A stretch of DNA of 57,733 nucleotides from NCBI GenBank assembly GCA_046483125.1, contig JAWODU010000099.1, positions 1-57,733 of the forward strand, written 5' to 3'. Position numbers and translations under genes: made by a program. The notes under the pieces were generated by a model that saw only the letters and a program-made list of their open reading frames with translations, made no database searches and was not told the DNA's origin. Shown here piece after piece: positions 16,515 to 25,924 of this stretch; position 1 is the first letter of the stretch; every line of letters begins with the position of its first letter. This DNA comes from JAWODU01 sp046483125. Lineage in GTDB: Bacteria > Verrucomicrobiota > Kiritimatiellia > UBA8416 > JAWODU01.

Positions 16515-16749
16515 GCTCACCGGTCTGTGCCGTGGAATCGAACTGCGCCGGATCGGACTCTTCCCGCTCCGTCTTTTTGAGTTCCTTCTCACCCTCCTCG
16601 CGGCCCTTCTTGAACTCACCGAGACTCTTGCCCAGTGACCGCGAGAGTTCCGGCAACCTTCTGGCCCCGAACAGAAGCAGAATCACAAATAGAATAAGCA
16701 GTACTTCGAACGGACCCGACATGCCCGGTATCAGAAATGCCGTTATCAT
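16486..16749 (-). CDS. tatA: Twin-arginine translocase subunit TatA/E
   Basis: This 87-residue protein has the TatA plan. A short N-terminal region leads to a membrane helix (FEVLLILFVILLLFGA, about 13-28), the FGARRLPELSRSLGKSLGEF hinge and amphipathic helix, and a charged disordered tail. TatA oligomers form the pore that carries folded, often cofactor-bearing proteins across the inner membrane. tatC and tatB are not in the window. A likely client is the Tat-signal radical SAM protein at 42744. It follows smpB after 64 bases and overlaps the convergent TPR gene at its 3' end. Confidence 0.92.
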   Translation of the reverse strand: MITAFLIPGMSGPFEVLLILFVILLLFGARRLPELSRSLGKSLGEFKKGREEGEKELKKTEREESDPAQFDSTAQTGEPKDSQQGGE

Positions 16750-16813
16750 AAAATATCCCCCTTTATTCAGCTATCCGAAATGTAGCCGATTATACTGTTC
16801 ACGCCCGCCCCTA

Positions 16814-17302
16814 TCAAGTCTTTTGCCGCCTGCCCAGCGCCCTTGAAACGGCTCGCCGCGCCTCTCTGTCCGCCTCCCGCCGTTTCAGCGTTTCTCTCTT
16901 ATCGTGCTCCTTTTTGCCCCTGCACAGGCCGATTTCAATTTTCACCAGCCCCCTTCTGAAATACACCATGAGGGGCACTGCCGCGTACCCTTTTTTCCTC
17001 AGTGAACCGGCAATCTTATTTATTTCAAAACCGTGCAGGAGAAGACGGCGGGGGCGTTCAGGCTCCGGAACAAATTCACTCGCGTGTTCGTAGGCGGCGA
17101 TATTCATGCCGTGGAGCATGAGTTCGGCGCCTTCAAGGCGGGCGTGAGATCCGGTCAGATTCACACCGCCGGCCCTGACCGATTTCACTTCCGAACCCCT
17201 CAGCTCTATTCCCGCCTCCAAACGGGAAATAACATGAAAGTCCCGGAGGGCCTTGCGGTTCACGGCTACCTCTTTGCGGCTTTTGTGCGTCGACACAGCC
17301 AT
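16814..17302 (-). CDS. smpB: SsrA-binding protein SmpB
   Basis: This 162-residue protein binds tmRNA and positions it in stalled ribosomes for trans-translation. It contains NRKALRDFHVISRLEAGIEL, GSEVKSVRAGGVNL, AAYEHASEF and the basic C-terminal tail EHDKRETLKRREADREARRA, which enters the mRNA channel. Length and order are normal. No tmRNA gene is recognisable near it. The gene lies 47 bases downstream of rpoZ on the same strand. Confidence 0.95.
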   Translation of the reverse strand: MAVSTHKSRKEVAVNRKALRDFHVISRLEAGIELRGSEVKSVRAGGVNLTGSHARLEGAELMLHGMNIAAYEHASEFVPEPERPRRLLLHGFEINKIAGSLRKKGYAAVPLMVYFRRGLVKIEIGLCRGKKEHDKRETLKRREADREARRAVSRALGRRQKT

Positions 17303-17349
17303 AATTCCGTATGCAACGATGCCCCGTCCCGCGCCGGGCGCGAAAAGCT

Positions 17350-17580
17350 TCAGGCTGTTGTGTCGCTTTCCGCGTGCGAGCTGAAATCTATTTCCGCGGT
17401 AAGTTTGCCCTCGGCTATTTCCCTGAGGGCAGTATCAACCTTCTCCTCGTCCGGGCTTTCCGGACGAACATAGGGTCTGAATCCCGCGTTCAACTGCCGC
17501 ACACGTTTCGACACAACGTTGATAAGGACAGGAACATTAGGAATATGTGTTTTCGCGGCTTCCAGTAAGTGCGCCTTCAA
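17350..17580 (-). CDS. rpoZ: RNA polymerase omega subunit-like protein
   Basis: This 76-residue protein fits the omega family in the less common form seen in PVC bacteria. It has an N-terminal helix, then VLINVVSKRVRQLNAG (the conserved VxxxxKRAxQLxxG motif), then DEEKVDTALREIAEGKL (the ALxEIAxGKI motif). Omega helps assemble the beta-prime subunit and mediates ppGpp binding in some bacteria. No guanylate kinase gene precedes it, unlike in many proteobacteria. It sits between groEL and smpB on the same strand. Confidence 0.85.
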   Translation of the reverse strand: MKAHLLEAAKTHIPNVPVLINVVSKRVRQLNAGFRPYVRPESPDEEKVDTALREIAEGKLTAEIDFSSHAESDTTA

Positions 17581-17683
17581 TACACTCTCCTCTCGTATGC
17601 TTATCCGTTTCCCGGGACACCGGCAAGCCCGGTCAGCTTATTGCGCAAAACCGAGATGCCTTACGCAAAAGACCGGGCAAAGA

Positions 17684-17710
17684 GATGGGGCGCATAATAT
17701 GCGCCCCATC
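17684..17710 (-). terminator. Hairpin after groEL
   Basis: A perfect 12-bp stem (GATGGGGCGCAT with its complement) with a three-base loop lies 35 bases after the groEL stop. On the minus strand it is followed by TCTCTTTG, a weak U-rich stretch. It probably ends or attenuates the chaperone transcript before rpoZ. Confidence 0.6.
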
Positions 17711-17744
17711 CTCATTGGTCAAACACTTCCTGTTTTACCCCGAA

Positions 17745-19409
<1,665 letters not shown>

Positions 19410-19424
19410 GACTTTGTCTCCTCC

Positions 19425-19712
19425 TTACTCGAGTACTCCGAGAATGTCATCTTCACGGACAATCTGATACTCCTTGTCGTCTATTTTGACTTCGGTGCCC
19501 CCGTACTTCGGCATAAGCACTTTGTTGCCCTTTTTCACGTTAAAGGGAATCTTCTTCCCGTCGTCGTCAACCTTGCCGGTGCCAACGGCCACCACTTTGC
19601 CTTCCTGTGGTTTTTCCTTTGCCGAGTCCGGTATGATAATGCCGCCCTTCTTGACTTCCTGTTCCTCCAGCGGCTGTACCAGCACCCGGTCTCCCAGGGG
19701 TTTTATCTTCAT
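19425..19712 (-). CDS. groES: Co-chaperonin GroES (Hsp10)
   Basis: This 95-residue lid protein of the GroEL chamber contains IKPLGDRVLVQPLEEQEVKKG, the mobile loop GGIIIPDSAKEKPQEG, VVAVGTGK, KVLMPKYGGTEV and the C-terminal YQIVREDDILGVL. All are standard positions. The ATG at 19712 follows an excellent GGGAGGT ribosome site. It is 64 bases downstream of dnaK and probably shares its transcript. The gap contains a small CGTGCC/GGCACG hairpin but no obvious terminator. Confidence 0.97.
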   Translation of the reverse strand: MKIKPLGDRVLVQPLEEQEVKKGGIIIPDSAKEKPQEGKVVAVGTGKVDDDGKKIPFNVKKGNKVLMPKYGGTEVKIDDKEYQIVREDDILGVLE

Positions 19713-19776
19713 TTTTTTACCTCCCTCTTTCCCCGTGCCACTGCACTCTCAACGCGCGGCACGGTCGCAACTGGTT

Positions 19777-21732
19777 CTACTTGTTCTTGCCCTTGTTATC
19801 GTCGTCTACCATTTCAAAATCAGCGTCGATTACTTCGTCTTCTTCTTTGTTCTCGTCACCTCCTCCTTCCTTTTTTTCTTCCCTGCTCTCAGACCCAGAC
19901 GGTTCCTGCCCTCCGCCTCCGGCGCCTTCCCCTGCCGTTTTGGCCTGCGAATACAGATCCGAAGAAACGGCCTGCATTTCGGTGTTCAGGGCCTCCATTT
20001 TCTGCTTCATATCGTCCGCGTTTTCGGATTTGATCGCCGACCGGAGTTCATCGAGAGACGATTGCACCTTCGATTTCTTTTCGGAGGAAATTTTCTCGCC
20101 CTGTTCCTTGAGCAGTTTCTCCGTCTGATATGCCACGTTTTCCGCGGTGTTCCTGGTCTCGACGCTCTCGCGTTTCTTCTGATCCTCGTCCGCGTGGGCC
20201 TCGGCCTCCTTCACCATCGAATCGATTTCCTTCTCGTCCAGGCCGCTTGAGGCCGTAATCGTAATGTCCTGTTCCTTGCCTGTGCCCAGGTCCTTGGCGA
20301 AGACATGCAGAATACCGTTTGCGTCAATGTCGAAGGTTACCTCTATCTGAGGCACTCCCCGCGGAGCAGGCGGAATGCCGTCCAGGTGAAACCTGCCTAT
20401 GGACTTGTTGTCCCCGGCCATCTTCCGCTCCCCCTGAAGAACGTGTATTTCGACGCTCGGCTGGTTGTCCGCCGCGGTGCTGAATATCTCGCTTTTCTTC
20501 GCAGGAATCGTCGTGTTCCGCTCTATAAGAGTCGTGAACACCCCGCCAAGGGTCTCAATACCGAGCGAAAGAGGAGTCACATCCAGCAGGAGAACGTCCT
20601 TTACCTCGCCCTTCAGAATACCGCCCTGGATAGCCGCCCCTACAGCAACTACTTCGTCGGGATTAACACCCTTGTGGGGGTCCCTGCCGAACAGCTTTTT
20701 CGCTTCTTCCTGGACTTTCGGCATCCGGGTCATTCCGCCCACCAGGATTACTTCGTCAATCTTGTCCGACCCCGCATCCTTCATGCATGCCTTGCAGGGA
20801 TCCACGGTTCGTTCTATGAGTGACTCCACAAGCTGTTCAAGCTTAGCCCTGCTCAACGAGAGGTTCAGATGCTTGGGGCCGGAAGCATCCGCCGTGATAA
20901 ACGGAAGGTTAATGTCGGTCTGCATCGAGCTGGACAGTTCACATTTCGCCTTCTCAGCCGCCTCCTTAAGCCGCTGAAGGGCCATGCTGTCCTGCGCCAG
21001 GTCGACGCCCTGCTCTTTTTTGAACTCCGCGACCAGCCAGTCAATTATGGCCTGGTCTATGTCGTCCCCGCCCAGATGCGTGTCGCCGTTGGTGGCTTTT
21101 ACTTCAAACACGCCCTCTCCAATGTCGAGCAGGGAAATATCGAATGTCCCCCCGCCGAAATCATAAACCGCTATTACTTCGTCCTTCTTCTTGTCCAGCC
21201 CGTAGGCAAGTGACGCCGCCGTCGGTTCATTAATGATACGAAGGACCTCAAGCCCCGCTATCTTGCCGGCGTCTTTTGTCGCCTGTCTCTGGCTGTCGTT
21301 AAAGTACGCGGGCACCGTGACAACCGCCTGCGTGATCTTTTCACCCAGATACGCCTCCGCGTCCGCTTTCATCTTCTGCAGAATCATGGAGGATATCTCC
21401 GGAGGCGAATACATCTTCTCCCCGGCTTTTACATGGGCGTCGCTGTTTTTGGCCTTTACGACTTCATACGGCACAAGCGCGATTTCGTGGGCCACCTCAT
21501 CGTATCTGCGGCCCATGAATCTCTTAATCGAAAAAACCGTATTGGCGGGATTGGTCACGGACTGTCGTTTGGCCGACTGGCCCACAAGCCTTTCGCCCCC
21601 CTTGGCGAAAGCCACAATAGAAGGAGTAGTCCTGGAACCCTCGGAATTCGGAATTACCGTCGGCTCTCCCCCCTCCATCACGGCCATACATGAATTTGTC
21701 GTACCCAGATCTATTCCAAGAACTTTGGACAT
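19777..21732 (-). CDS. dnaK: Chaperone protein DnaK (Hsp70)
   Basis: This 651-residue Hsp70 has the nucleotide-binding signatures IDLGTTNSCMAVMEGG (6-21), AVYDFGGGTFDISLLDIG near 195 and ILVGGMTRMPKVQ near 340, then the linker DVLLLDVTPLSLGIE and the substrate domain. The C-terminal lid is followed by a glycine- and acid-rich tail (EEDEVIDADFEMVDDD), as in most bacterial DnaKs. No grpE or dnaJ is adjacent. dnaK heading a dnaK-groES-groEL cluster is unusual, since the two chaperone operons are normally separate. A near-perfect sigma-54 promoter lies about 95 bases upstream of the start, and no CIRCE inverted repeat is seen. Confidence 0.97.
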   Translation of the reverse strand: MSKVLGIDLGTTNSCMAVMEGGEPTVIPNSEGSRTTPSIVAFAKGGERLVGQSAKRQSVTNPANTVFSIKRFMGRRYDEVAHEIALVPYEVVKAKNSDAHVKAGEKMYSPPEISSMILQKMKADAEAYLGEKITQAVVTVPAYFNDSQRQATKDAGKIAGLEVLRIINEPTAASLAYGLDKKKDEVIAVYDFGGGTFDISLLDIGEGVFEVKATNGDTHLGGDDIDQAIIDWLVAEFKKEQGVDLAQDSMALQRLKEAAEKAKCELSSSMQTDINLPFITADASGPKHLNLSLSRAKLEQLVESLIERTVDPCKACMKDAGSDKIDEVILVGGMTRMPKVQEEAKKLFGRDPHKGVNPDEVVAVGAAIQGGILKGEVKDVLLLDVTPLSLGIETLGGVFTTLIERNTTIPAKKSEIFSTAADNQPSVEIHVLQGERKMAGDNKSIGRFHLDGIPPAPRGVPQIEVTFDIDANGILHVFAKDLGTGKEQDITITASSGLDEKEIDSMVKEAEAHADEDQKKRESVETRNTAENVAYQTEKLLKEQGEKISSEKKSKVQSSLDELRSAIKSENADDMKQKMEALNTEMQAVSSDLYSQAKTAGEGAGGGGQEPSGSESREEKKEGGGDENKEEDEVIDADFEMVDDDNKGKNK

Positions 21733-21825
21733 TCTACCACATCCTTCCCCGATTACTGAAAAATCGGCTCGGTTTCGTATTCTCTTTCAAACTTAATCTC
21801 CGAAAAAAACCTTTCTGCTTGTGTA

Positions 21826-21841
21826 TGCAATACACGTGCCA
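21826..21841 (-). promoter_or_regulatory. Candidate sigma-54 (-24/-12) promoter of dnaK
   Basis: On the minus strand the sequence is TGGCACG, four bases, then TTGCA. This matches the sigma-54 consensus TGGCACG-N4-TTGCA at all fixed positions. It lies about 94 bases upstream of the dnaK ATG, in a 262-base gap after ruvB-coding DNA on the same strand. The predicted transcript start (about 21815) would leave a leader of about 80 bases. No enhancer-binding-protein sites can be named. This assignment is from sequence match and position alone. Confidence 0.65.
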
Positions 21842-21994
21842 GAACCCGACATAATCCCCGCAAAAAGCCGTAACCTCCTTTGCCGCAGGATGTTACATAT
21901 AACAAACAGCGGGGCGTACTATTGCTGAAAAGGCACGCAAGGTGCGCCCATTTGTCTCAATGCCGCGCACGAAAGGTGCTATCGAGGCATTCTG

Positions 21995-23014
21995 TCACAG
22001 TCCGAGCTCAGACTGCGGCCGCGGCGCTTCAAGACCCAGAATCCTGTAGCAGGCCTGGGCCGCAACGCGGCCCTTGGGCGTTCTAGAGAGATACCCCTCC
22101 TGAATCAGGTACGGCTCATACACGTCCTCCAGAGTATCGGGCTCTTCCCCCACGGAAACGGCCAGCGAATTAAGTCCGACCGGCCCGCCGGAAAATTTCT
22201 CAACAACTGCGCGGAGAATCCTCTTGTCCATGTCGTCCAGCCCGTACTCGTCGATACCCAGCATTCGGAGCGCCTTGTCCGTTACCTCACCCGTGATTTT
22301 ATTCCCGGCCCTGACCTGGGCGTAGTCCCGTACCCTTCGCAGGAGATTGTTTGCGATACGCGGTGTGCCCCTCGATCGCTTCGCCAGCTCCCTCGCGCCC
22401 CCGGGGTCCACGTCCACCGAAAGTATTCCCGCCGATCGCTCGATAATCGTCTGGAGCTCTTCGGCCCCGTAATAGTCAAGTCTTTCGGCTATGCCGAACC
22501 GCGACCGGAGGGGGGACGAAATTAGACCTCTGCGTGTGGTCGCGCCAACCAGGGTGAACCTCGGAAGGTCCAGTCGTATCGAACGCGCGTTAGGTCCCTG
22601 GTCAATCACGATATCAAGCGCAAAATCCTCCATTGCAGCGTACAGGTACTCTTCGACCGCCTTCTGCATACGGTGAATCTCGTCTATGAACAGGACATCG
22701 CCCCTCTGCAGGTTGGTAAGGAGACCCGCCAGGTCGCCGGGCTTGTCGATAACCGGGCCGGAGGTCACTTTGATCTCCGCCTCCATGCCGTGCGCCAGGA
22801 TATACGCAAGCGTTGTCTTTCCAAGGCCGGGAGGGCCCGAAAGCATTACGTGGTCCAGCACGTCTCCCCTGCCGCGCGCCGCTTCCAGCGCCAGCTCAAG
22901 ACGTTCGCGAACCTTTGACTGCCCGACAAATTCCCTGAATTCTCTCGGGCGAAGACTCCGGTCCAGGTCCCTGTCCGGCGTATTCAACGCTCCGGTTACA
23001 AGTCTCTCATTCAT
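21995..23014 (-). CDS. ruvB: Holliday junction branch-migration ATPase RuvB
   Basis: This 339-residue AAA+ motor drives RuvAB branch migration during recombinational repair. It shows the RuvB signature set: LRPREFREFVGQ, LSGPPGLGKTTLA (Walker A), LFIDEIHRM (Walker B), the GATTRRGLISSPLRSRFG sensor/arginine-finger loop, and the C-terminal winged helix with PYLIQEGYLSRTPKGRVA. Length is normal. ruvA and ruvC are not beside it. The start at 23014 (MNERLV) has only a weak ribosome site. Confidence 0.97.
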   Translation of the reverse strand: MNERLVTGALNTPDRDLDRSLRPREFREFVGQSKVRERLELALEAARGRGDVLDHVMLSGPPGLGKTTLAYILAHGMEAEIKVTSGPVIDKPGDLAGLLTNLQRGDVLFIDEIHRMQKAVEEYLYAAMEDFALDIVIDQGPNARSIRLDLPRFTLVGATTRRGLISSPLRSRFGIAERLDYYGAEELQTIIERSAGILSVDVDPGGARELAKRSRGTPRIANNLLRRVRDYAQVRAGNKITGEVTDKALRMLGIDEYGLDDMDKRILRAVVEKFSGGPVGLNSLAVSVGEEPDTLEDVYEPYLIQEGYLSRTPKGRVAAQACYRILGLEAPRPQSELGL

Positions 23015-23459
23015 GCCTTAACCGCTTTCCACGTTTATATGATCCAGCACCCAGCTCGATCATTCACTTTTCTTTTCAGATACTAGTTCCGATTCAGGAA
23101 CCAGGCCGTTGCTTTTGAGGATATCGCTCGCACTTCTTAGGCCCCTACCCATCGTCCCCGTAGGGTCGTTAGGCACACTTCCTGGCGCGGTGTCGATAAT
23201 GCTCTCGCCCGGTGTAAGCCCTTGATCATAACCAACTTACGCTCCCTTATCCCCGCTCCGAAAGTCCCTGGACCAGCACAGCCGCCGCATCGCCGCATAG
23301 AGCCAGGGCCGCCATCAGCACGGCGATGGAAACATGCGTTGATTTCATCATTGGCTCCTCAGAACTCCCAGTCCAGATCCATGCCGCAGCTCTCCCTCGT
23401 ACGACAGCGTATTTAGAACAGAACACCCAGCGTGGGTAATGAATATTGGGCGCACATCT
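23015..23459. other. 445-base gap with decayed sequence and a duplicated fragment
   Basis: The first 230 bases hold nothing recognisable on either strand beyond AT-rich promoter-like stretches for ruvB. From about 23285 to 23398 the sequence is a near-identical copy of 24493-24605, including the end of one frame (ESCGMDLDW) and the start of a signal-peptide gene. The remainder up to 23459 is unassigned. Confidence 0.6.
23247..23351 (-). pseudogene. Truncated copy of the small secreted protein at 24213
   Basis: This 34-codon frame encodes MMKSTHVSIAVLMAALALCG, the same signal peptide as the gene at 24213-24557 with one substitution. It then departs into ten unrelated residues and a stop. The ribosome site GAGGAG and the preceding tail of the upstream frame are also duplicated. 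The mature part has been lost, so it is a broken tandem duplicate. Confidence 0.6.
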
Positions 23460-24128
23460 TCAGGGCGTCTTGTCTGCATCAAGAGTAGCACTTTCTGATA
23501 TCAACCACTTCAGGTGGTCTATAGCTTCCCGATACCGAAGCGAGTTCTTTTCCTCTATGATCAATATTCTACTACAGTATTCAGGGGCACGTTTCAGATC
23601 TCTTCGCAACGTCATCCTGTCTATCCTTAATAAACCCAGATAAGCGACACTCAAATCAGGACTCATTTCCAACGCTCTCTCGAAAAATATTTTGGCTTCG
23701 GAATACTTTTGCTTGGCAAGAAAGTATTCCCCCAGCCGAACATATGGAATGCCTGTTTGTGGTTCCTGCTCTATAGCCTTCTTCAAAGTCGCGACGCCTT
23801 TGCCGTACTCCCCCTTTCTCATTTGCAGTTCTGCTAAGACTACTGTGCTGAAGGAATCCGATTGCTTCTCAGGTGCTTTTTCAAGTAGACTCACACCTTC
23901 TGTAAACTTACCTTCTGACATCAACAGAATAGCCTCCAGTTTTCGCGTCTCGTAATGTTCGTTTGTGGACATAGCCAAGCGTGATCTCCTGAGCAGCTCC
24001 GAGTTGTTCACACCTGTCCTTTCAACACTCACATCATTCTGCCCTCCCCGAAGAAGGGCAACGTGTGTCGACGCCCAAACCCCGAACACAATAAGGGCTA
24101 GCCTAAACCATTGATTTGTTCTTCTCAT
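23460..24128 (-). CDS. Secreted TPR-repeat protein
   Basis: From ATG 24128 the protein has 222 residues. The ribosome site AGGAGG is eight bases upstream, which decides this start over an earlier in-frame ATG at 24185. The N-terminus MRRTNQWFRLALIVFGVWAS reads as a signal peptide or membrane anchor. The body contains tetratricopeptide-type repeats: MSEGKFTEGVSLLEKAPE, MRKGEYGKGVATLKKAIEQE, LAKQKYSEAKIFFERALEMS. It is probably exported and mediates protein contacts. It lies in a decayed accessory zone, with AT-rich codon use unlike the flanking housekeeping genes. Its partner is unknown. Confidence 0.65.
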   Translation of the reverse strand: MRRTNQWFRLALIVFGVWASTHVALLRGGQNDVSVERTGVNNSELLRRSRLAMSTNEHYETRKLEAILLMSEGKFTEGVSLLEKAPEKQSDSFSTVVLAELQMRKGEYGKGVATLKKAIEQEPQTGIPYVRLGEYFLAKQKYSEAKIFFERALEMSPDLSVAYLGLLRIDRMTLRRDLKRAPEYCSRILIIEEKNSLRYREAIDHLKWLISESATLDADKTP

Positions 24129-24212
24129 TGTTCTTACCTCCTTCTCGAGCATACTTCCACTCCTCATCATGTTTTGCAGTCCCAAGTAACGTTATTTATT
24201 CACGCAAAGCAT

Positions 24213-24557
24213 CTACAACGGACTGTCTTTTGTCAAGTCCTGCGGCATGCCCGGATCCTCAGTAACGGGCTCGGGCGGAGGCGAAGGCAGAACACAGCGC
24301 GGGTCGACACGCTCGACCTGCACACCGTTGACCATGATCTTGTAGCCGCGCTGTTCGACGACGTACGGGGCGTCGATATACCGCCCGTCCACGAGCAGGT
24401 AACCGGTGTAGATCGGATCGCTCCATGACCGGCCGAACCGATTCGTCAGACACGGGTCGCCGGCCGGCGGCGGCGCGTGCTGGTAGGCCGCCGCATCGCC
24501 GCATAGAGCCAGGACCGCCATCAGCACGGCGATGGAAACATGCGTTGATTTCATCAT
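24213..24557 (-). CDS. Small secreted protein, unknown function
   Basis: From ATG 24557 (ribosome site GAGGAG) this 114-residue protein starts with a clear signal peptide (HVSIAVLMAVLALCGDAAA, cleavage about 24-25). The mature part contains DGRYIDAPYVVEQRGYKIMV, which looks like a small beta-rich fold. It has a proline-rich end. No family is recognised. Its position right behind a fragment resembling a C-terminal tip, and a second copy of the same junction at 23.3 kb, suggest it belonged to a two-gene unit that has been duplicated. Confidence 0.55.
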   Translation of the reverse strand: MMKSTHVSIAVLMAVLALCGDAAAYQHAPPPAGDPCLTNRFGRSWSDPIYTGYLLVDGRYIDAPYVVEQRGYKIMVNGVQVERVDPRCVLPSPPPEPVTEDPGMPQDLTKDSPL

Positions 24558-24564
24558 TGGCTCC

Positions 24565-24750
24565 TCAGAACTTCCAATCCAGATCCATGCCGCAGCTCTC
24601 GCTGTCGGCTGAGAGTTGTTTGCCGGTGTCTTCAGGACCCGTCCACGGAGTACAACACTTTTCGGCGATCGCGCGCATCTTCGTCTTGACCGATGACGAG
24701 GTGTCCCTGGTATAGGGCCAGCGGACACCGCAACAGTTTCCGCCATAATT
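24565..24750 (-). pseudogene. C-terminal fragment of a cysteine-rich protein
   Basis: An open frame of 61 codons, with a stop just before it and no start codon, encodes NYGGNCCGVRWPYTRDTSSS, then KMRAIAEKCC, and ends ESCGMDLDWKF. The cysteine pairs and the short conserved end suggest the tip of a larger exported or polymorphic protein. The same ESCGMDLDW end is found in the duplicate at about 23360. It ends seven bases before the small secreted gene's start. Identity of the parent protein is unknown. Confidence 0.4.
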
Positions 24751-24757
24751 TTACAGG

Positions 24758-25485
24758 CTACTGATAGACTGCGGTCATCGTAATGTTTGTGGCCGGCATT
24801 TTGAAGGTAATGGTGTTTTGCTGACTGAAGCCAGCCTCATTCCTCTTCCACGCGACAAAGGCTTTCCCTGGAACTGTGGCCGGCGCCGTTAAGGTTATAG
24901 GTGTATCTTTTGTGTAAATTCTGCTGAAACTTGTTTCTGCCCCCCCCGTGCTGCATTGTCTCTAGGCTCTATTGTTATTGCTACACCGCTGCTTGGATTT
25001 GAGGATTCGACATCAAGCAGAAAAACCGTTGAGTTGGTCTGGCTGAATCGAATAGCGAAGGAAACGCATTCCGCTATTCCCGGAAACTCGGGCATAGCTT
25101 CATGAAACCTTGCACGCTGTTCTTGGGTAAATTTATTAGTCTCAGTGAGCGGAAACGAAAGGAATTTGTCTGCCATATCGCATGCCCAAGGTTCCATGTC
25201 ATAACGACCGCTTGAATGTACAACATTCGTGAACGCCGCAGCAGCTGTTCGTACACTTGCAGGAGAGGGTTCGACAAGAACATGATAATACATTTTCATG
25301 CTTAAAGCCAATACATCATTGCTGTTGCCTTGCAAGCGAGCATTAATGTTCGAAAGAACTATAGAGTACTGCCTTTTCCCCCATGCGGTATTTACGTCCT
25401 CAATGAAACTCTTGATATTATCTGCATCTGCATTAAGCGCCAGAGAAACCCAAGTTATTGCAATCCATAAGAAACGCCTTTTCAT
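24758..25485 (-). pseudogene. Exported protein with InlB-type repeat domain, frameshifted in a G8 run
   Basis: The frame opens at ATG 25485 with a signal peptide (MKRRFLWIAITWVSLALNADA) and runs 196 residues to a premature stop at 24895. The frame changes at eight consecutive G (24940-24947 on the minus strand). One extra G, or two fewer, would join SSGVAITIEPRDNAARGG to ETSFSRIYTKDTPITLTAP and on to TFKMPATNITMTAVYQ and TAG at 24758. The joined tail is a recognisable bacterial repeat domain of the kind with ITLTAPA...AWKRN...MTAVY strands. The gene is therefore a frameshift pseudogene, a phase-variable gene or a sequencing error. Its ATG overlaps the stop of the upstream frame (ATGA). Confidence 0.6.
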
Positions 25486-25922
25486 TTTGTTAACTCCTCC
25501 ATTCTGCTATATGCTTTGTCCATTATTACGAGTTCTCCAGTAGTGCTTTCGTAAGATGGCCATTCCTTTTCCGCTCTCATTCTCGGCTCAAGCATGGACC
25601 ATCCCCGATCATGCATAACGGATTTCAGTGAACTCCCATTATGTATATCTATGCCTGCTCTGTATGATTCTATTGCCGCAGAGCTATCACGCGTGCCAAC
25701 ATCTGTAACTCCGTCGAGTTTATTCTGATACCAACCAATGAAATCAGGGCCTCGGAGCACCGCAACGTCAGAAAACCCCATCTCTTTTGCAACAAGTGCA
25801 AAACCCATGTTATTGCGCTTTGCGGCATCAATTACCACGCCATGCATTGTGAATCGGCAGACATCCCCCATGGCAGAAGTTCGCGGCGCTCGGGGTCGGC
25901 GCTCGGGGTCCGGCGCTCGGGG
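25482..25922 (-). CDS. C-terminal part of an unidentified protein, cut by a transposon end
   Basis: The open frame runs from the terminal repeats of the REP-type transposon at about 25922 to a stop at 25482. The first ATG is at 25871 (130 residues, beginning MGDVCRFTMHGVV). The upstream part of the frame is only translated repeat DNA rich in Pro and Arg, so the natural N-terminus was probably removed by the insertion. The body (VAKEMGFSDVAVLRGPDF, then VGTRDSSAAIESYRAGID) fits no family that can be named. The downstream frame starts on its stop codon, as in toxin/partner pairs, but no toxin motif is visible. Confidence 0.4.
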   Translation of the reverse strand, partial: PRAPDPERRPRAPRTSAMGDVCRFTMHGVVIDAAKRNNMGFALVAKEMGFSDVAVLRGPDFIGWYQNKLDGVTDVGTRDSSAAIESYRAGIDIHNGSSLKSVMHDRGWSMLEPRMRAEKEWPSYESTTGELVIMDKAYSRMEELTK

Positions 25923-25924
25923 TC
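25885..25924 (+). repeat. Three direct copies of a 13-bp unit at the transposon edge
   Basis: GGCGCTCGGGGTC occurs at 25885-25897, 25898-25910 and 25912-25924. The last copy runs into the left terminal repeat GGGGTCAGACC. This could be a record of repeated cleavage or slippage at the element end. Confidence 0.85.

Noticed and set aside
16814..17744. tmRNA (ssrA) beside smpB
   Set aside because: No tag-peptide frame or tRNA-like ends could be found in the adjacent gaps.
21733..21994. CIRCE element for HrcA before dnaK
   Set aside because: The TTAGCACTC-N9-GAGTGCTAA inverted repeat is not present on either strand.
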